From contig NZ_JQNL01000001.1 of assembly GCF_000745235.1 (NCBI RefSeq), forward strand, positions 1,178,001 through 1,242,000: a stretch of DNA of 64,000 nucleotides. Reading direction: 5' to 3'. The DNA is from Luteibacter mycovicinus (GTDB taxonomy: Bacteria > Pseudomonadota > Gammaproteobacteria > Xanthomonadales > Rhodanobacteraceae). A program made the translations under genes and the position numbers. The notes beneath the pieces were generated by a model. That model saw only the letters and a program-made list of their open reading frames with translations, was not told the origin of the DNA and made no database searches. Of the stretch, positions 20,385 to 30,851 are shown in pieces. Each line of letters opens with the position of its first letter. Position 1 is the first letter of the stretch.

Positions 20385-21569
20385 ATGGCTATCCGCAACG
20401 TCGCCGTCCTCGGTGCCACGGGCTCGATCGGGGGCAGCACGCTCGACGTCATCGCACGGCACCCGGATCGCTTCCGCGCCACCGTCCTCGTCGCCAACCG
20501 GGGCACCGAAGCGCTGGCCGCCCTCTGCGCACGCTTCCGTCCCGACCTCGCCATCGTCGCGGACCCTTCGATGGAAGCGGACCTCGCCCGTCGCCTCGCG
20601 GCGCTTGGCGTTCGCTGCGATGTCGCATCCGGCGCCGACGCGGTCAGCGCGGCGGCCGCGGGTCCGCTCTGCGACACGGTCGTGGCCGCCATCGTCGGTG
20701 CCGCGGGACTCGACTCGACGCTGGCCGCCGCACGTGCGGGCAAACGCCTGCTCCTGGCCAACAAGGAATCGATCGTCATGGGCGGCGCCCTGCTGCTCGA
20801 GGCGTTGCGCGCCGGTGGCGGCGATCTGATTCCGGTCGACTCCGAGCACAACGCCATTTTCCAGTGCCTGCCCGGCGGCCGGCCCGAACTGGCACGCGCT
20901 GGCGTGCGCCGGCTGGTGCTCACCGCCTCGGGCGGCCCGTTCCGCGGCCGCACCCGGGCGGAACTGGGCGGCATCACGCCCGATGAAGCCTGTGCGCACC
21001 CCAAGTGGTCGATGGGCCGGAAGATCTCGGTCGACTCCGCCACCCTGATGAACAAGGGCCTGGAGGTGATCGAAGCGCATCATCTGTTCGGCGCACCCGC
21101 GGACGCCATCGACGTGGTGGTGCATCCGCAGAGCCTGGTTCACTCGATGGTCGACTACGTCGACGGGTCGATGCTCGCCCAGCTCGGCAACCCCGACATG
21201 CGCACGGCCATCGCCTGCGCCCTCGCCTATCCGGAGCGGATCGAGGCCGGCGTCGCACCGCTCGATCTCGCCACGCATGCCCGTCTCGACTTCGAAAAAC
21301 CCGACACGGACACCTTCCGCTGCCTGGCCCTGGCCTTCGACGCCCTCCGGGCCGGAGGCGACGCCACCGCCATCCTCAATGCCGCCAACGAGGTCGCGGT
21401 AGACGCGTTCCTGGCCGGAACGCTGCCCTTCCTCGGTATTTCCGAGGTGGTCGAACGCGTTCTTGAGGAACTGCCGGCCAAACCCGTGGTCGATGTCCAG
21501 ACGCTTGTGGAGCGTGATGGGGAAGCTCGCCGGGCGGCACGGGGCGTGCTCCACCGCGCTTACTGCTAA
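20385..21569 (+). CDS. dxr: 1-deoxy-D-xylulose 5-phosphate reductoisomerase
   Basis: A 394-residue NADPH enzyme, the second step of the MEP isoprenoid pathway, turning DXP into MEP (the fosmidomycin target). [19 protein letters not shown] is the NADPH-binding motif, [12 protein letters not shown] and [13 protein letters not shown] hold the metal-binding Asp/Glu, and [12 protein letters not shown] and [17 protein letters not shown] are conserved. Being next to uppS, it supplies the precursor of the same lipid carrier. The start is the ATG 3 bp after cdsA. Confidence 0.96.
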   Translation: MAIRNVAVLGATGSIGGSTLDVIARHPDRFRATVLVANRGTEALAALCARFRPDLAIVADPSMEADLARRLAALGVRCDVASGADAVSAAAAGPLCDTVVAAIVGAAGLDSTLAAARAGKRLLLANKESIVMGGALLLEALRAGGGDLIPVDSEHNAIFQCLPGGRPELARAGVRRLVLTASGGPFRGRTRAELGGITPDEACAHPKWSMGRKISVDSATLMNKGLEVIEAHHLFGAPADAIDVVVHPQSLVHSMVDYVDGSMLAQLGNPDMRTAIACALAYPERIEAGVAPLDLATHARLDFEKPDTDTFRCLALAFDALRAGGDATAILNAANEVAVDAFLAGTLPFLGISEVVERVLEELPAKPVVDVQTLVERDGEARRAARGVLHRAYC

Positions 21570-21616
21570 ACTCGCTCCACTCCAACGTTTTTTATCTTCG
21601 AGACCCTCTTTTCCTG

Positions 21617-22960
21617 ATGAGCCCCTTCCTCGGTTCCGTGTTCTGGCTGCTGGTCACGCTTGGCGTGCTGGTGACCTTCCACGAATTCGGCCACTACTGG
21701 GTCGCACGCCGCTGTGGCGTTCGCGTGCTCCGCTTTTCCGTGGGCTTCGGCCGGCCGCTGTGGCGTCGCGTCGCGAAGGACGGCACCGAATACCAGGTGG
21801 CGGCGATTCCGCTCGGCGGCTACGTCAAGATGCTCGATGCCCGCGAGGGTGACGTCGATCCGGCCTGGCGCGACCAGGAGTTCACCGGCAAGTCCGTGTG
21901 GAAACGCATCGCCATCGTCGCCGCCGGTCCGGCATTCAATCTGATTTTCACCATCGCCGCCTTCTGGGCGATGTATATGATCGGCAAGCCCGACTTCGCT
22001 CCCATCGTGGCCGCCGACAAGGGCAGCATCGCCGAACAGGCCGGCATTCGCCCCGGCGATCGCCTTCTCGCCGTCAACGGCGAGGCCGTCGGCACCTGGA
22101 GCGACGCGCTGAACGGCGTGGTCAACGGCCTGCTCGGCAACGAACCACTGCCTGTCCACGTGAAGGGCACCGACGGCTCGCAGCGCGACGTCGTCCTGCC
22201 GATCCAGAAGCTCGCCGACAGCGACGACATCGGCAAGCGCCTGACCCAGCTCGGCCTCGGCCTGCAGGCGCCGCCCGTGGTCGGTCAGGTGGTTCCGGGC
22301 GATCCGGCCTCCGCCGCCGGCATTCATAGCGGCGACCGCATCGTCAGTGTCAACGGCAAGCCGGTCGCCGACTTCTCCGACTTCACCACGCTGGTCCCCG
22401 AGCAGGCCGCCATCTCGCCGAAGCTGGCCATCGGTATCGTGCGCGACGGCCAGGCGAAGACATTCGACGTCACCGCACGCATGCGCTCCGAACAGGGCCA
22501 GCCCAGCCGCTGGCTGATCGGCGTCAGCAGCCAGGCCATGGAAGCCGCCACGCTCCGCTACGGCCCCGTACGGGCTTTCAGCGAGTCGCTGCGCGCGACC
22601 TGGGCGGGCACCACCTCCACCTTCAACCTGATCGGCAAGATGTTGTCGGGTCAGGCGTCCACCAAGAACCTGTCCGGCGTCATCGGCATCGCGCAGGTCG
22701 CCAACGATTCCGCCAATCGCGGCCTGGGCTGGTTCCTCAGCTTCCTGGCCCTGGTCTCGCTGAGTCTTGCGATCTTGAACCTCCTGCCCATCCCGGTCTT
22801 GGACGGTGGACACCTGCTGTATTACCTTATCGAGTTGGTCAAAGGCAGCCCGGTCAGCGAGCGCACCATGATCGCTGGCCAGTACGTAGGCATCGCCCTG
22901 TTGTTCACCATGATGGGGCTGGCGTTCTTCAACGACATCCAGCGACTGCTTGTTTCTTGA
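21617..22960 (+). CDS. rseP: Site-2 intramembrane zinc protease RseP
   Basis: A 447-residue S2P-type protease of the inner membrane that cleaves the anti-sigma factor RseA to release sigma-E under envelope stress. FHEFGHYWVARRCG is the HExxH zinc site in the first helix, two PDZ domains occupy the periplasmic region (SIAEQAGIRPGDRLLAVNG and ASAAGIHSGDRIVSVNG), and NLLPIPVLDGGHLLYY is the second metal/active-site motif. Located before bamA as in most proteobacteria, linking stress sensing to outer-membrane assembly. Confidence 0.96.
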   Translation: MSPFLGSVFWLLVTLGVLVTFHEFGHYWVARRCGVRVLRFSVGFGRPLWRRVAKDGTEYQVAAIPLGGYVKMLDAREGDVDPAWRDQEFTGKSVWKRIAIVAAGPAFNLIFTIAAFWAMYMIGKPDFAPIVAADKGSIAEQAGIRPGDRLLAVNGEAVGTWSDALNGVVNGLLGNEPLPVHVKGTDGSQRDVVLPIQKLADSDDIGKRLTQLGLGLQAPPVVGQVVPGDPASAAGIHSGDRIVSVNGKPVADFSDFTTLVPEQAAISPKLAIGIVRDGQAKTFDVTARMRSEQGQPSRWLIGVSSQAMEAATLRYGPVRAFSESLRATWAGTTSTFNLIGKMLSGQASTKNLSGVIGIAQVANDSANRGLGWFLSFLALVSLSLAILNLLPIPVLDGGHLLYYLIELVKGSPVSERTMIAGQYVGIALLFTMMGLAFFNDIQRLLVS

Positions 22961-23095
22961 CACATCCGTATCACCCAGGCCCCGGACGCTCCCGCGCCCG
23001 TAGCCGAACGACGCCGGGCACGAGTCCGGCGCGTGCTCCTCTTCGGTCACCGGCCTCGTCCGCCGGCGACTGGAATTAACCCAACGGAATCGACG

Positions 23096-25540
23096 ATGAA
23101 GCGTATCGCCGCCCTGATCTTGCTCGCCTCCCTGTCCGCCAATGCGCTTGCCGCTTTCGAGCCGTTCGTCGTTTCCGACATTCGTATCGATGGCCTTACG
23201 CGTATCGCGCAAGGCACGGTGCTGAGCTACCTGCCGATCGAAAAGGGTGAAACCCTTAGCGACGACAAGGCCCAGGCCGCCATCCGCGCCCTGTACCAGA
23301 CCAAATTCTTCAGCGACGTCGAACTCGACCGCCAGGGCGACATCCTGGTGATCAAGGTCGTCGAACGCCCGGCTATCGCCAAGCTCACGCTGCGCGGTAA
23401 CAAGGACATCAAGGAAGACGACCTGCGCAAGGGTCTGAAGGAGATCGGCCTGGCCGAAGGCGAGACCTTCGACCGCCTGTCACTCGACCGCGTCCAGCAG
23501 GAACTCATCCGTCAGTACTACAACCGCGGCAAGTACAACGTGTCGGTCGATCCGCACGTGACCCAGCTCGACCGCAACCGCGTGGCGATCGACATCGAAA
23601 TCCGCGAAGGCAAGGCGGCGAAGATCAAGGAGATCAACGTCGTCGGCAACAAGGCCTTCACCGATAAGGCCATCCGCGAAGGTTTCGAGTCCAACACCAG
23701 CAACTGGCTGTCCTGGTACTCCAAGGACGACCAGTACTCGCGCGAAAAGCTCTCCGGCGATCTGGAGAAGCTCAGCAACTACTACATGAATCGCGGTTAC
23801 GCCGACTTCGGTATCGATTCGACCCAGGTCGCGATCAGCCCCGACAAGCGCGCGATGTACGTCGATGCGTCGGTGAAGGAAGGCGAGGTCTATACCGTCT
23901 CCGACGTGAAGCTCCTCGGCGAACTGATCCTTCCGGAAGAAACCCTGCGCAAGCTGGTCTTCATCAAGAAGGGCGACACCTTCAACCGCGGCGCGATCGA
24001 AGCCAGCGATGACGCCATCAAGGGCATCCTCGCCAACATCGGTTACGCGTTCGCCAAGGTCACCCCGATTCCCAAGCTCGACAAGGACAAGCGCACCGCC
24101 GACCTCACGCTCTTCATCGAGCCGGGCAAGCGCGTGTACGTCCGTCGCGTGGTCTTCCAGGGCAATACCCGCACGGAAGACGAGGTGCTGCGTCGTGAAA
24201 TGCGTCAGCTCGAAGGCGCGTGGTATTCGCAGGGCGCCATCGATCGTTCGAAGACCCGTCTGCAGCGCCTTGGCTACTTCAAGACCGTCGACATCGACAA
24301 GGCACTCGTGCCGGGCACCGTCGATCAGGTCGATCTGACCGCCAAGGTCGAGGAGCAGTCCGCCGGCTCGCTGATGTTCGGCGTCGGTTACTCGCAGTAC
24401 TCGGGCATCATCCTCTCGGCCTCCGTGTCGCAGAACAACTTCCTGGGCACCGGCGACCGCTTCTCGATCGGCGCGGAAACCAGCACGTACTACAAGCGCG
24501 TCAACGCCAGCTACACCAATCCGTATCTCACGGATTCCGGCATCCAGCTCGGCTACAACCTCGGTTACAGCAAGCTGGATTACGGCGATACCGATCTGGC
24601 GAACTACACGTACAGCACCAAGTCGTTCGAAACGACCCTGTCGTTCCCGATCACCGACTTCGACTCCGTGTCGACGAGCCTGGGTGTCAGTTCCAACCTG
24701 ATCAACACGTCGTATTACACGCCGGAAGCGCTGGTCGGCTACCAGAACGCGCTGGGCAACAAGACGATCCATTCGTGGACGTCCAGCCTCGGCTATACGC
24801 ATGACACGCGTAACAGCTACTGGGCTCCGACCCGCGGCGGCCAGCTGACGGCCTCGGTGTCCGGCGCGCTGCCGGGTTCGACCGTGCAGTACTACAAGCT
24901 GTTCGGCGAAGCCAACCACTACTGGCCGATCGGCAAGGGCTTCGTGCTCTACCTCGACGGTCAGGTCGGTTACGGCAAGACCTACGGCACGACCTACAGC
25001 AACACGTCGTACCAGATGAATGCCGACGGCACCATCGCGAAGGATGCCAGCGGCAACCCGATCGTCGAGTACCAGAAGGGCGACAAGGTGGCGTTCCCGT
25101 TCTGGGAGAACTACTACGCCGGTGGTGTGCGTGACGTCCGCGGCTTCCAGGACAACACCCTGGGTCCCCGCCTGTGCGACGGCGGGAGCACCTCCTCCAC
25201 GCCGGACAGCAAGGGCAAGTGCACGGGCGGCTACTACAGCTACGGCCAGCCGGTCGGTGGCGCGTTCAAGGTGCTCGGCACGGCGCAGATGTTCCTGCCG
25301 CTGCCGTTCCTCAAGGACGTGAACACCGCCCGCGTCTCCTGGTTCGTCGACGTCGGTAACGTCTACAAGGACTACGGCTCGTTCGACGCCAGCGAGCTGC
25401 GCGCCTCGACCGGTCTGTCCCTGCAGTGGCAGGCGCCGATCGGCCCGCTGATCATCAACTTCGCCGTGCCGTTCCGTAAGAAGGACGCCGACAACCGCTT
25501 CGTCGAACGCATCCAGTTCACCTTCGGCAACACGTTCTAA
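23096..25540 (+). CDS. bamA: Outer membrane protein assembly factor BamA
   Basis: An 814-residue Omp85 protein, the core of the BAM machine that folds beta-barrels into the outer membrane. The start at 23096 gives a clean signal peptide ([19 protein letters not shown]). Five POTRA domains span residues ~22-420, and the barrel follows with [15 protein letters not shown] carrying the VRGF loop-6 motif and a terminal Phe (QFTFGNTF) as a barrel-insertion signal. A Cys pair flanks a Ser/Gly-rich surface loop ([20 protein letters not shown]) next to the VRGF strand. A 135-bp gap separates it from rseP. skp does not follow. Confidence 0.97.
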   Translation: MKRIAALILLASLSANALAAFEPFVVSDIRIDGLTRIAQGTVLSYLPIEKGETLSDDKAQAAIRALYQTKFFSDVELDRQGDILVIKVVERPAIAKLTLRGNKDIKEDDLRKGLKEIGLAEGETFDRLSLDRVQQELIRQYYNRGKYNVSVDPHVTQLDRNRVAIDIEIREGKAAKIKEINVVGNKAFTDKAIREGFESNTSNWLSWYSKDDQYSREKLSGDLEKLSNYYMNRGYADFGIDSTQVAISPDKRAMYVDASVKEGEVYTVSDVKLLGELILPEETLRKLVFIKKGDTFNRGAIEASDDAIKGILANIGYAFAKVTPIPKLDKDKRTADLTLFIEPGKRVYVRRVVFQGNTRTEDEVLRREMRQLEGAWYSQGAIDRSKTRLQRLGYFKTVDIDKALVPGTVDQVDLTAKVEEQSAGSLMFGVGYSQYSGIILSASVSQNNFLGTGDRFSIGAETSTYYKRVNASYTNPYLTDSGIQLGYNLGYSKLDYGDTDLANYTYSTKSFETTLSFPITDFDSVSTSLGVSSNLINTSYYTPEALVGYQNALGNKTIHSWTSSLGYTHDTRNSYWAPTRGGQLTASVSGALPGSTVQYYKLFGEANHYWPIGKGFVLYLDGQVGYGKTYGTTYSNTSYQMNADGTIAKDASGNPIVEYQKGDKVAFPFWENYYAGGVRDVRGFQDNTLGPRLCDGGSTSSTPDSKGKCTGGYYSYGQPVGGAFKVLGTAQMFLPLPFLKDVNTARVSWFVDVGNVYKDYGSFDASELRASTGLSLQWQAPIGPLIINFAVPFRKKDADNRFVERIQFTFGNTF

Positions 25541-25549
25541 GCGACACCG

Positions 25550-25587
25550 CAGGAGCGCGCCCCGCGCGCGAAAAGCCAACGAAGCGG
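25550..25587 (+). repeat. REP element (GTAG-family core, degenerate head) after bamA
   Basis: CAGGAGCGCGCCCCGCGCGC followed by GAAAAGCCAACGAAGCG repeats the core found at 30356, 56263 and 61209. Here the leading GTAG is changed to GCAG. The inner GCGCGCCCCGCGCGC forms a short hairpin. It lies in the bamA-lpxD gap, before the terminator. Confidence 0.8.
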
Positions 25588-25613
25588 CATCGCCGTTTCG
25601 TACGATAATAAGA

Positions 25614-25646
25614 GGGGTGGCCGGTGCAAACCCGGCCACCCCTTTT
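25614..25646 (+). terminator. Rho-independent terminator between bamA and lpxD
   Basis: GGGGTGGCCGG pairs perfectly over 11 bp with CCGGCCACCCC around a 7-base loop, then TTTTCTTT. It lies only 16 bases before the lpxD start, so bamA messages probably end here and lpxD either depends on read-through or has its own start site just upstream (a GATAAT sits at 25604-25609). Confidence 0.85.
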
Positions 25647-25661
25647 CTTTGGGAGCCCCCC

Positions 25662-26690
25662 ATGAGCGGAAATCCGCAGTACACCCTGGCCGAGCTGGCC
25701 GAGCGCTTCGGCCTCGAGGCCCACGGCGATCCGACCACGACGGTCGACGGCGTCGGCACGCTGGCCGCGGCTACGGCCAGCCAGTTCACCTTCCTGTCCA
25801 ACCCGAAATACACCTCGCAGCTGGCCGAATCGCAGGCCGGCATCGTCGTGCTCGGCGCGGATCAGCTGCCACTGCGCAACGGTGCCGCGCTCGTCGCGAA
25901 AGACCCCTACGTGGCCTACGCGAAGATCGCCGCCCTCTTCGAAAAACACCCCGCGTCACCGCGCGGCATTCACCCCAGCGCGGTGGTGGCACCGTCCGCC
26001 CGCGTTCACCCCACCGCATCGGTGGGTCCGTGCTGCGTGGTCGAGGACAACGCCGTCATCGAGGAAAACGCGATCCTGGGCCCGCATTGCACGATCGGGC
26101 CGGGCTGCGTGGTCGGCGCGGGTTCGCGCCTCGTCGCCCGGGTCACCCTGGTGATCCGCGTGACCCTGGGCAGGCGCGTCCTGATCCACCCGGGCGCGGT
26201 GATCGGCTCCGACGGCTTCGGCCTGGCCTTCGACCGCGACCACTGGATCAAGCTTCCCCAGCTCGGCGGGGTCCGTATCGGGGACGACTGCGAGATCGGC
26301 AGCAACACCACGATCGATCGCGGCGCGCTGGAAGATACGGTGCTGGAAGAGGATGTCCGCCTCGACAACCAGATCCAGATCGCCCATAACGTGCATATCG
26401 GTGCCCACACGGCCATGGCCGGGTGCTCGGCGGTCGCCGGCAGCGCGAAGATCGGCCGTTACTGCCTGATCGGCGGTAACGCGGGGGTGCTGGGCCACCT
26501 CGAACTGGCCGACCGGGTTACCATCACGGCGAAGAGCCTGGTCACGTCATCGATCAGGGAAGCCGGCGAGTACTCCTCCGGCACCCCGCTGCAGGAAAAC
26601 CGCCAATGGCGGCGGAACGCAGCGCGCATGAAACATCTCGACGAATACGTGCGCCGCATCGCGGCGCTGGAAAAGGAAAAAGGGCAATGA
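25662..26690 (+). CDS. lpxD: UDP-3-O-acyl-glucosamine N-acyltransferase
   Basis: A 342-residue hexapeptide acyltransferase for the third step of lipid A synthesis. The N-terminal uridine-binding domain ([18 protein letters not shown], then [11 protein letters not shown]) precedes the left-handed helix, with [15 protein letters not shown] and the catalytic His in [15 protein letters not shown]. The start at 25662 has GGGAG upstream; the longer ORF starts inside the terminator. Its TGA overlaps the fabZ ATG by 4 bases. Confidence 0.96.
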   Translation: MSGNPQYTLAELAERFGLEAHGDPTTTVDGVGTLAAATASQFTFLSNPKYTSQLAESQAGIVVLGADQLPLRNGAALVAKDPYVAYAKIAALFEKHPASPRGIHPSAVVAPSARVHPTASVGPCCVVEDNAVIEENAILGPHCTIGPGCVVGAGSRLVARVTLVIRVTLGRRVLIHPGAVIGSDGFGLAFDRDHWIKLPQLGGVRIGDDCEIGSNTTIDRGALEDTVLEEDVRLDNQIQIAHNVHIGAHTAMAGCSAVAGSAKIGRYCLIGGNAGVLGHLELADRVTITAKSLVTSSIREAGEYSSGTPLQENRQWRRNAARMKHLDEYVRRIAALEKEKGQ

Positions 26691-27160
26691 CCGAATCGAA
26701 AGCCGCCGTGACGCTCCCCGTCGACGTGGAGCAGATCCAGCGACTCCTGCCGCATCGCTATCCGTTTCTGCTGGTCGATCGCGTCATCGAGATCGAGCCG
26801 GGCAAGTCGATCGTGGCGATCAAGAACGTCTCGATCAACGAGCCGTTCTTTCAGGGTCATTTCCCGGGTCATCCGGTCATGCCCGGCGTCCTGATCGTCG
26901 AAGCCCTGGCACAGACCGCCGGCCTGCTCACGCAGATCACCAGCCAGATGGATGGCCAGAGCGGCAGCCCGCTGTTCTACCTGGTCAAGGTGGACAACGC
27001 GCGCTTCTCCGCCGTGGTCGCCCCGGGCGACCAGCTGCGTATGGAAGTCTCGCTGAAGCGCCTCATCCGCGGCATGGGCCTGTTCGAAGCCAGGGCCCTC
27101 GTCGATGGCAAGGTCGTCGCCTGCTGCGAACTGATGTGCGCAGCGAGGAACGACAAATGA
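26687..27160 (+). CDS. fabZ: (3R)-hydroxyacyl-ACP dehydratase
   Basis: A 157-residue hot-dog-fold dehydratase of fatty-acid elongation. [13 protein letters not shown] and [19 protein letters not shown] contain the catalytic His and Glu. The start at 26687 overlaps lpxD by ATGA, and its own TGA overlaps lpxA at 27157 in the same way, so lpxD-fabZ-lpxA are translationally coupled. This couples hydroxyacyl-ACP use for lipid A and for fatty acids. Confidence 0.97.
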   Translation: MTESKAAVTLPVDVEQIQRLLPHRYPFLLVDRVIEIEPGKSIVAIKNVSINEPFFQGHFPGHPVMPGVLIVEALAQTAGLLTQITSQMDGQSGSPLFYLVKVDNARFSAVVAPGDQLRMEVSLKRLIRGMGLFEARALVDGKVVACCELMCAARNDK

Positions 27161-27930
27161 TTCATCCCTCCGCGCAGATCGATCCGTCCGCGCGCATCGC
27201 GGATAACGTCAGCATCGGCGCGTTCAGCGTGATCGGTGCGGACGTCGTCGTCGGCGAGGGAACCACCATCGGTCCTCACGTGGTGATCGAAGGCCCGACC
27301 GTCATCGGTCGCGACAACCGAATCTCGCAGTTCGCCTCCATCGGTGGCGCACCGCAGGACAAGAAGTGGCAGGGTGAGCGCACCGAGGTCATCATCGGCG
27401 ACCGCAACCTCATCCGCGAGTTCGTCACGATCAACCGCGGTACCGGCGACGGTGGCGGCATCACGCGCATCGGTAACGACAACTGGCTGCTCGCCTACGT
27501 GCACATCGCGCACGATTGCCAGGTCGGCAATCACGTGGTGTTTTCCAACTATTCGGCGCTGGCCGGACACGCGGAAATCGGCGACTGGACCATCATGTCG
27601 GGCTATTCGGGCGTGCACCAGTTCTGCAAGGTGGGCGCGCACGCGTTCATCGGCATGGGCTGCCTCGTAGGCTCGGACGTTCCGCCGTTCGTCATGATGG
27701 CCAACGAGACCCGTGGCCGTCCGCGCGGCATCAACAGCGAAGGCCTCAAGCGTCGTGGCTTCGACACGGCCCGCATCGCCGCCATCAAGCGCGCCTACCG
27801 CACGCTGTACATGGCCGGCCTGCCTCTGGCCGAAGCGCGTGAGCAGTTGCTCTCGCAAGCGGAGAACAGCGAAGACGTCCGCCAGATGCTCGAGTTCCTG
27901 GATCGCAGCGAGCGCTCGCTCGCCCGGTAA
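27157..27930 (+). CDS. lpxA: UDP-N-acetylglucosamine O-acyltransferase
   Basis: A 257-residue hexapeptide acyltransferase that catalyses the first lipid A step. It starts [20 protein letters not shown], has the catalytic His in [16 protein letters not shown], and the [12 protein letters not shown] segment is typical. The C-terminal helical domain has the expected length. It overlaps fabZ by 4 bases and is separated from lpxB by a 70-bp gap with a hairpin. Confidence 0.97.
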   Translation: MIHPSAQIDPSARIADNVSIGAFSVIGADVVVGEGTTIGPHVVIEGPTVIGRDNRISQFASIGGAPQDKKWQGERTEVIIGDRNLIREFVTINRGTGDGGGITRIGNDNWLLAYVHIAHDCQVGNHVVFSNYSALAGHAEIGDWTIMSGYSGVHQFCKVGAHAFIGMGCLVGSDVPPFVMMANETRGRPRGINSEGLKRRGFDTARIAAIKRAYRTLYMAGLPLAEAREQLLSQAENSEDVRQMLEFLDRSERSLAR

Positions 27931-27935
27931 TGCCC

Positions 27936-27957
27936 GTCGGCGCCAGGGGGCGCCGAC
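27936..27957 (+). other. Stem-loop between lpxA and lpxB
   Basis: GTCGGCGCC and GGCGCCGAC form a perfect 9-bp stem around AGGG, 5 bases after the lpxA stop. There is no T-run, so it is more likely to tune read-through or mRNA stability than to terminate. Confidence 0.45.
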
Positions 27958-28000
27958 ACTTCGCCAGGCCGGCACGCCGGTCGAGGGAGACCCGTACACC

Positions 28001-29227
28001 ATGCAGCACACCCCCTCCTCCACCGACGCCCCGGTCATCGCGCTCGTCGCGGGCGAAGACTCCGGCGACCAGCTCGGTGCCGAGCTCATCGAGGCGCTTC
28101 GTACGCGCTATCCCGGCGCCCGCTTCGTCGGCATCGGCGGCCGGCGCATGCTCGCCCAGGGTTTCGAGTCCTGGTACGACATCCGCGAACTCTCCGTCAT
28201 GGGCTTTGCCGAGGTGGTCAAACACCTGCCCCGCCTGCTCGGCCTCCGCAAGGCGCTCCTTGGCAAACTTCTTTCCCTGCGTCCCGCTGTCGTCGTCGGC
28301 ATCGACGCGCCGGACTTCAACCTGGGGGTGGAGCGCAAGCTCAAGGCGGCCGGTCTGCGCACCGTGCATTACGTCAGCCCTTCGGTCTGGGCCTGGCGCG
28401 AAAAGCGTGCCGAGAAAATCGGTCGCTCCGCCGACCGCGTGCTCTGCCTGTTCCCCATGGAGCCGCCGATCTACGCGAAGCATGGCATCGACGCGCGCTT
28501 CGTGGGCCATCCACTGGCCGATCGCTTTCCGATGGTTTCCGACCGTGCCGCTGCCCGCGAGACGCTGGGTCTGCCCCACGACGCCCCGGTGCTTGCCGTG
28601 CTTCCGGGAAGTCGACCCAGCGAAATCGAACGCGTCGGCGCGATCTTCATCGCCGCCGCGCGCCGTGTCGCCGAAGCCATGCCAGCCGTGCGGATCGTCG
28701 TGCCGTCGGCCAACGAGCGCGTCCACGCGCAGCTGCAAGCCCTGCTCGCGAACTTCCCGGGTACCCCGCCGATACTCACCAATGGCCAGGCACACGACGT
28801 CATGCTGGCCGCGGACGCGGTCCTGCTGGCCTCCGGCACGGCCACGCTCGAAGCGATGCTGGCAAAACGCCCGATGGTGGTCGGCTACCGCGTCTCGCCC
28901 ACCAGCTACCGGATCGCCGTCGCACTGCGCATGCTGAAAACGGACGTCTACAGCCTGCCCAACATCCTCGCGCGAGCCTGTGGCCTCGGCAAACGCCTGC
29001 TGGTCCCCGAGTTCATGCAGGATGAGTGCACCCCCGACAACCTCTCCCGCGCGACGCTGGAACTCCTCGGCGACAGCGAACGCCGCGGCGCCATCGTTGC
29101 CGCCTTCGAGTTCCTGCACCAGGAACTGCGCGGCGGCCTGGAAGGCCGCGCCGCCGATCACGCGGCGGACGCCATCGCCGACCTGATCGCGGTACCGGAC
29201 TTGCCGACGGCCAGCGCCGGACACTAG
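28001..29227 (+). CDS. lpxB: Lipid-A-disaccharide synthase
   Basis: A 408-residue family-19 glycosyltransferase that joins lipid X and UDP-diacylglucosamine into the lipid A disaccharide at the inner membrane. [40 protein letters not shown] and [15 protein letters not shown] are hallmark segments. The ATG at 28001 is preceded by GAGGGAG; in-frame sequence further upstream overlaps lpxA and is not LpxB. The C-terminus extends about 20 residues beyond E. coli LpxB (382). Ten bases separate it from rnhB. Confidence 0.96.
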   Translation: MQHTPSSTDAPVIALVAGEDSGDQLGAELIEALRTRYPGARFVGIGGRRMLAQGFESWYDIRELSVMGFAEVVKHLPRLLGLRKALLGKLLSLRPAVVVGIDAPDFNLGVERKLKAAGLRTVHYVSPSVWAWREKRAEKIGRSADRVLCLFPMEPPIYAKHGIDARFVGHPLADRFPMVSDRAAARETLGLPHDAPVLAVLPGSRPSEIERVGAIFIAAARRVAEAMPAVRIVVPSANERVHAQLQALLANFPGTPPILTNGQAHDVMLAADAVLLASGTATLEAMLAKRPMVVGYRVSPTSYRIAVALRMLKTDVYSLPNILARACGLGKRLLVPEFMQDECTPDNLSRATLELLGDSERRGAIVAAFEFLHQELRGGLEGRAADHAADAIADLIAVPDLPTASAGH

Positions 29228-29237
29228 GCTTCGCATC

Positions 29238-29885
29238 ATGCCCCGCAAGCGCAATGTCAGCTCCCAGCTCGCCCGCGACCTCGTCGTTGCGGGCGTGGAC
29301 GAGGCCGGCCGCGGCCCGCTGGCCGGGCCGGTCGTCGTATCCGCCGTCATCCTGGATCCGGCCCGCCCGATCCGTGGCCTCAACGACTCCAAGCAGCTGA
29401 ACGAGGACGTCCGCGAGAAGCTCTACGGCCGCATCATCGAACGCGCGATCGCCTGGTCCGTAATCTTCGTCGAGCGCGAGGAGATCGACCGGATCAACAT
29501 TTTCCAGGCGACGATGGTCGGCATGACGCGTTCCCTGATGGGCTTGTCGCACACTCCCCACATCGCGCTGATCGACGGCAACCGCCTGCCGCGCACCCTG
29601 CCCTGCGAAGGCCGCGCGGTCATCGGCGGCGACGCCACCGAGCCGGCCATCAGCGCCGCCTCGATCCTGGCCAAGGTCAGCCGCGACCGGCACATGCATG
29701 CGCTGGATGCGATGCATCCTGGCTATGGCTTTGCGAAGCACAAAGGTTATGGCGTGCCCGAGCATCTCGATGCGCTTTCCCGTCTGGGGCCGTGCGATGC
29801 CCATCGCCGCAGTTTTGCGCCGGTGAAGCGCTGGTTCGAGCCTGAGGTCCAGCCGATCGCCGATTTGTTCGCCGTTGCCGGGTAG
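29238..29885 (+). CDS. rnhB: Ribonuclease HII
   Basis: A 215-residue RNase H2-type nuclease that cuts RNA-DNA hybrids and single ribonucleotides in [20 protein letters not shown] carries the first Asp-Glu pair, and [22 protein letters not shown] sequence ([17 protein letters not shown]) and [14 protein letters not shown] are conserved. It closes the conserved lipid A operon. A ~966-bp non-coding repeat region follows in place of the dnaE often found here in relatives. Confidence 0.96.
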   Translation: MPRKRNVSSQLARDLVVAGVDEAGRGPLAGPVVVSAVILDPARPIRGLNDSKQLNEDVREKLYGRIIERAIAWSVIFVEREEIDRINIFQATMVGMTRSLMGLSHTPHIALIDGNRLPRTLPCEGRAVIGGDATEPAISAASILAKVSRDRHMHALDAMHPGYGFAKHKGYGVPEHLDALSRLGPCDAHRRSFAPVKRWFEPEVQPIADLFAVAG

Positions 29886-29945
29886 GCTGTCGGGCTCGGC
29901 TTCGCCTTCGCGTTTGGTTTTGTCGCGGCGTGTGGTGTCACGTCG

Positions 29946-30188
29946 AAGAGCCGGCGGGCGCCACCCTCGCGTCCATGCCTGCGGCGACCCCTCAGGGAAA
30001 GGCCGCTACCGCGGCCGTATCTCAATGGCCTTCGGCCGGGTCGGGCTCCGACTGGGGGTTTTCGAGCCGGCTGTCCTGCCTCCCCGAAAACGGCCGGTCA
30101 TCCCTGACCGGCCCCGCTCTCGCGGCCTCTTCCAGTCGGAGCCCTCGCCTGCGGCTACCGGACGCGAGGGTGGCACCCGCCGGCTCTT
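29946..30188. mobile_element. MITE-like unit A1 (243 bp, 29-bp terminal inverted repeats)
   Basis: The left end AAGAGCCGGCGGGCGCCACC (continuing to 29974) and the reverse complement of the right end (30160-30188) match at 28 of 29 positions. Inside, GGGCTCCGACTGG at 30043 pairs with CCAGTCGGAGCCC at 30132, and GGCCGGTCA-TCCC-TGACCGGCC is a perfect hairpin. It has no coding capacity. Copy B at 56 kb has the flanking sequence on both sides joined without this unit, which looks like an empty site. Confidence 0.7.
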
Positions 30189-30355
30189 TGGGGGACTGAG
30201 GTTGCGGGTGGGTCGAGCGGCGGTTCGCTCCGTTGGATGGGACCGCTCGCTTGCCTGGGGTGTATGGCCTCGTTCGCCTTAGCCTGGCTGAGGGTTCGCA
30301 AACAGGGTTCGCTCCTACCGCACGGCGACCGCAGTGGTGGGATACATGGCGGCCT

Positions 30356-30393
30356 GTAGGAGCGCGCCCTGCGCGCGAAAAGCCAACGAAGCG
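30356..30393 (+). repeat. GTAG-family REP element within copy A
   Basis: GTAGGAGCGCGCCCTGCGCG followed by CGAAAAGCCAACGAAGCG. A second REP head in the opposite orientation (reverse complement GTAGGAGCGAACCCTGTTTG) lies at 30294-30317, so the pair forms a BIME-like unit with a 38-bp spacer. Confidence 0.85.
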
Positions 30394-30439
30394 AAGAAGC
30401 CACACCCCGCTCGACCACCAACCCACCTCGGTACACCAA

Positions 30440-30681
30440 AGAGACGGCGGGGGTGACCCTCGCGGCCGGTAGCCGCAGGCGAGGGCTTCGACTGGACAAG
30501 GCCGCGCAGGCGGGGCCGGTCATGGATGACCGGCCGTTTTCGGGGAGGCAGGGACAGCCGACTCGAAAACCCCCAGTCGGAGCCCGACCCGGCCGAAGGC
30601 CATTGATACACGGCCGCGGTAGCGGCCCTTCCCTGAGGGGTCGACGAAGGCGTGGCCTCGAGGGTCACCCCCGCCGGCTCT
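30440..30681. mobile_element. MITE-like unit A2 (242 bp), inverted relative to A1
   Basis: The end AGAGACGGCGGGGGTGACCC (on to 30467) and the reverse complement of 30654-30681 agree at 26 of 28 positions. The interior is the reverse complement of A1 with about 90% identity by eye, including the GGCCGGTCA/TGACCGGCC hairpin. CCAA occurs on both flanks, a possible 4-bp target duplication, though this could be chance. Confidence 0.7.
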
Positions 30682-30851
30682 CCAACACGACACGACACAC
30701 CGCGACAAAGCCAAACGCGATGGCGCAAGCCGAGCCAAAAAAACCCCTGTCATATTTCGCCTAAAGTCCCCCTGCGACCTGCCGATACGTCAGCTAACGC
30801 CCTCTCTCACGAGCGGCGCAGCCTTTCCCCTATCGACAGGTAATGTCACCC

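Larger units (their letters stand above)
29893..30737. repeat. Composite intergenic repeat: ~330-bp inverted arms around a REP pair (copy A)
   Basis: Two arms, about 29893-30220 and 30408-30737, are inverted copies with roughly 88-90% identity judged by hand alignment. Both outer ends carry GGCTCGGCTT and a GTTTGG-TTTGTCGCGG stretch reading inward. The ~187-bp centre holds two REP sequences in opposite orientation. No convincing ORF is present; the reading frames in it are on both strands, lack ribosome sites and are explained by palindromy. Part of it recurs at 56080-56426. Confidence 0.88.

Noticed and set aside
29893..30737. An insertion sequence or prophage remnant
   Set aside because: No transposase, integrase or phage-like coding fragment is seen; only non-coding inverted units.
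29930..30764. Several 80-140-codon frames in the rnhB downstream gap, on both strands
   Set aside because: They arise from the inverted-repeat arms (similar peptides appear on opposite strands), lack ribosome sites and change with repeat structure.
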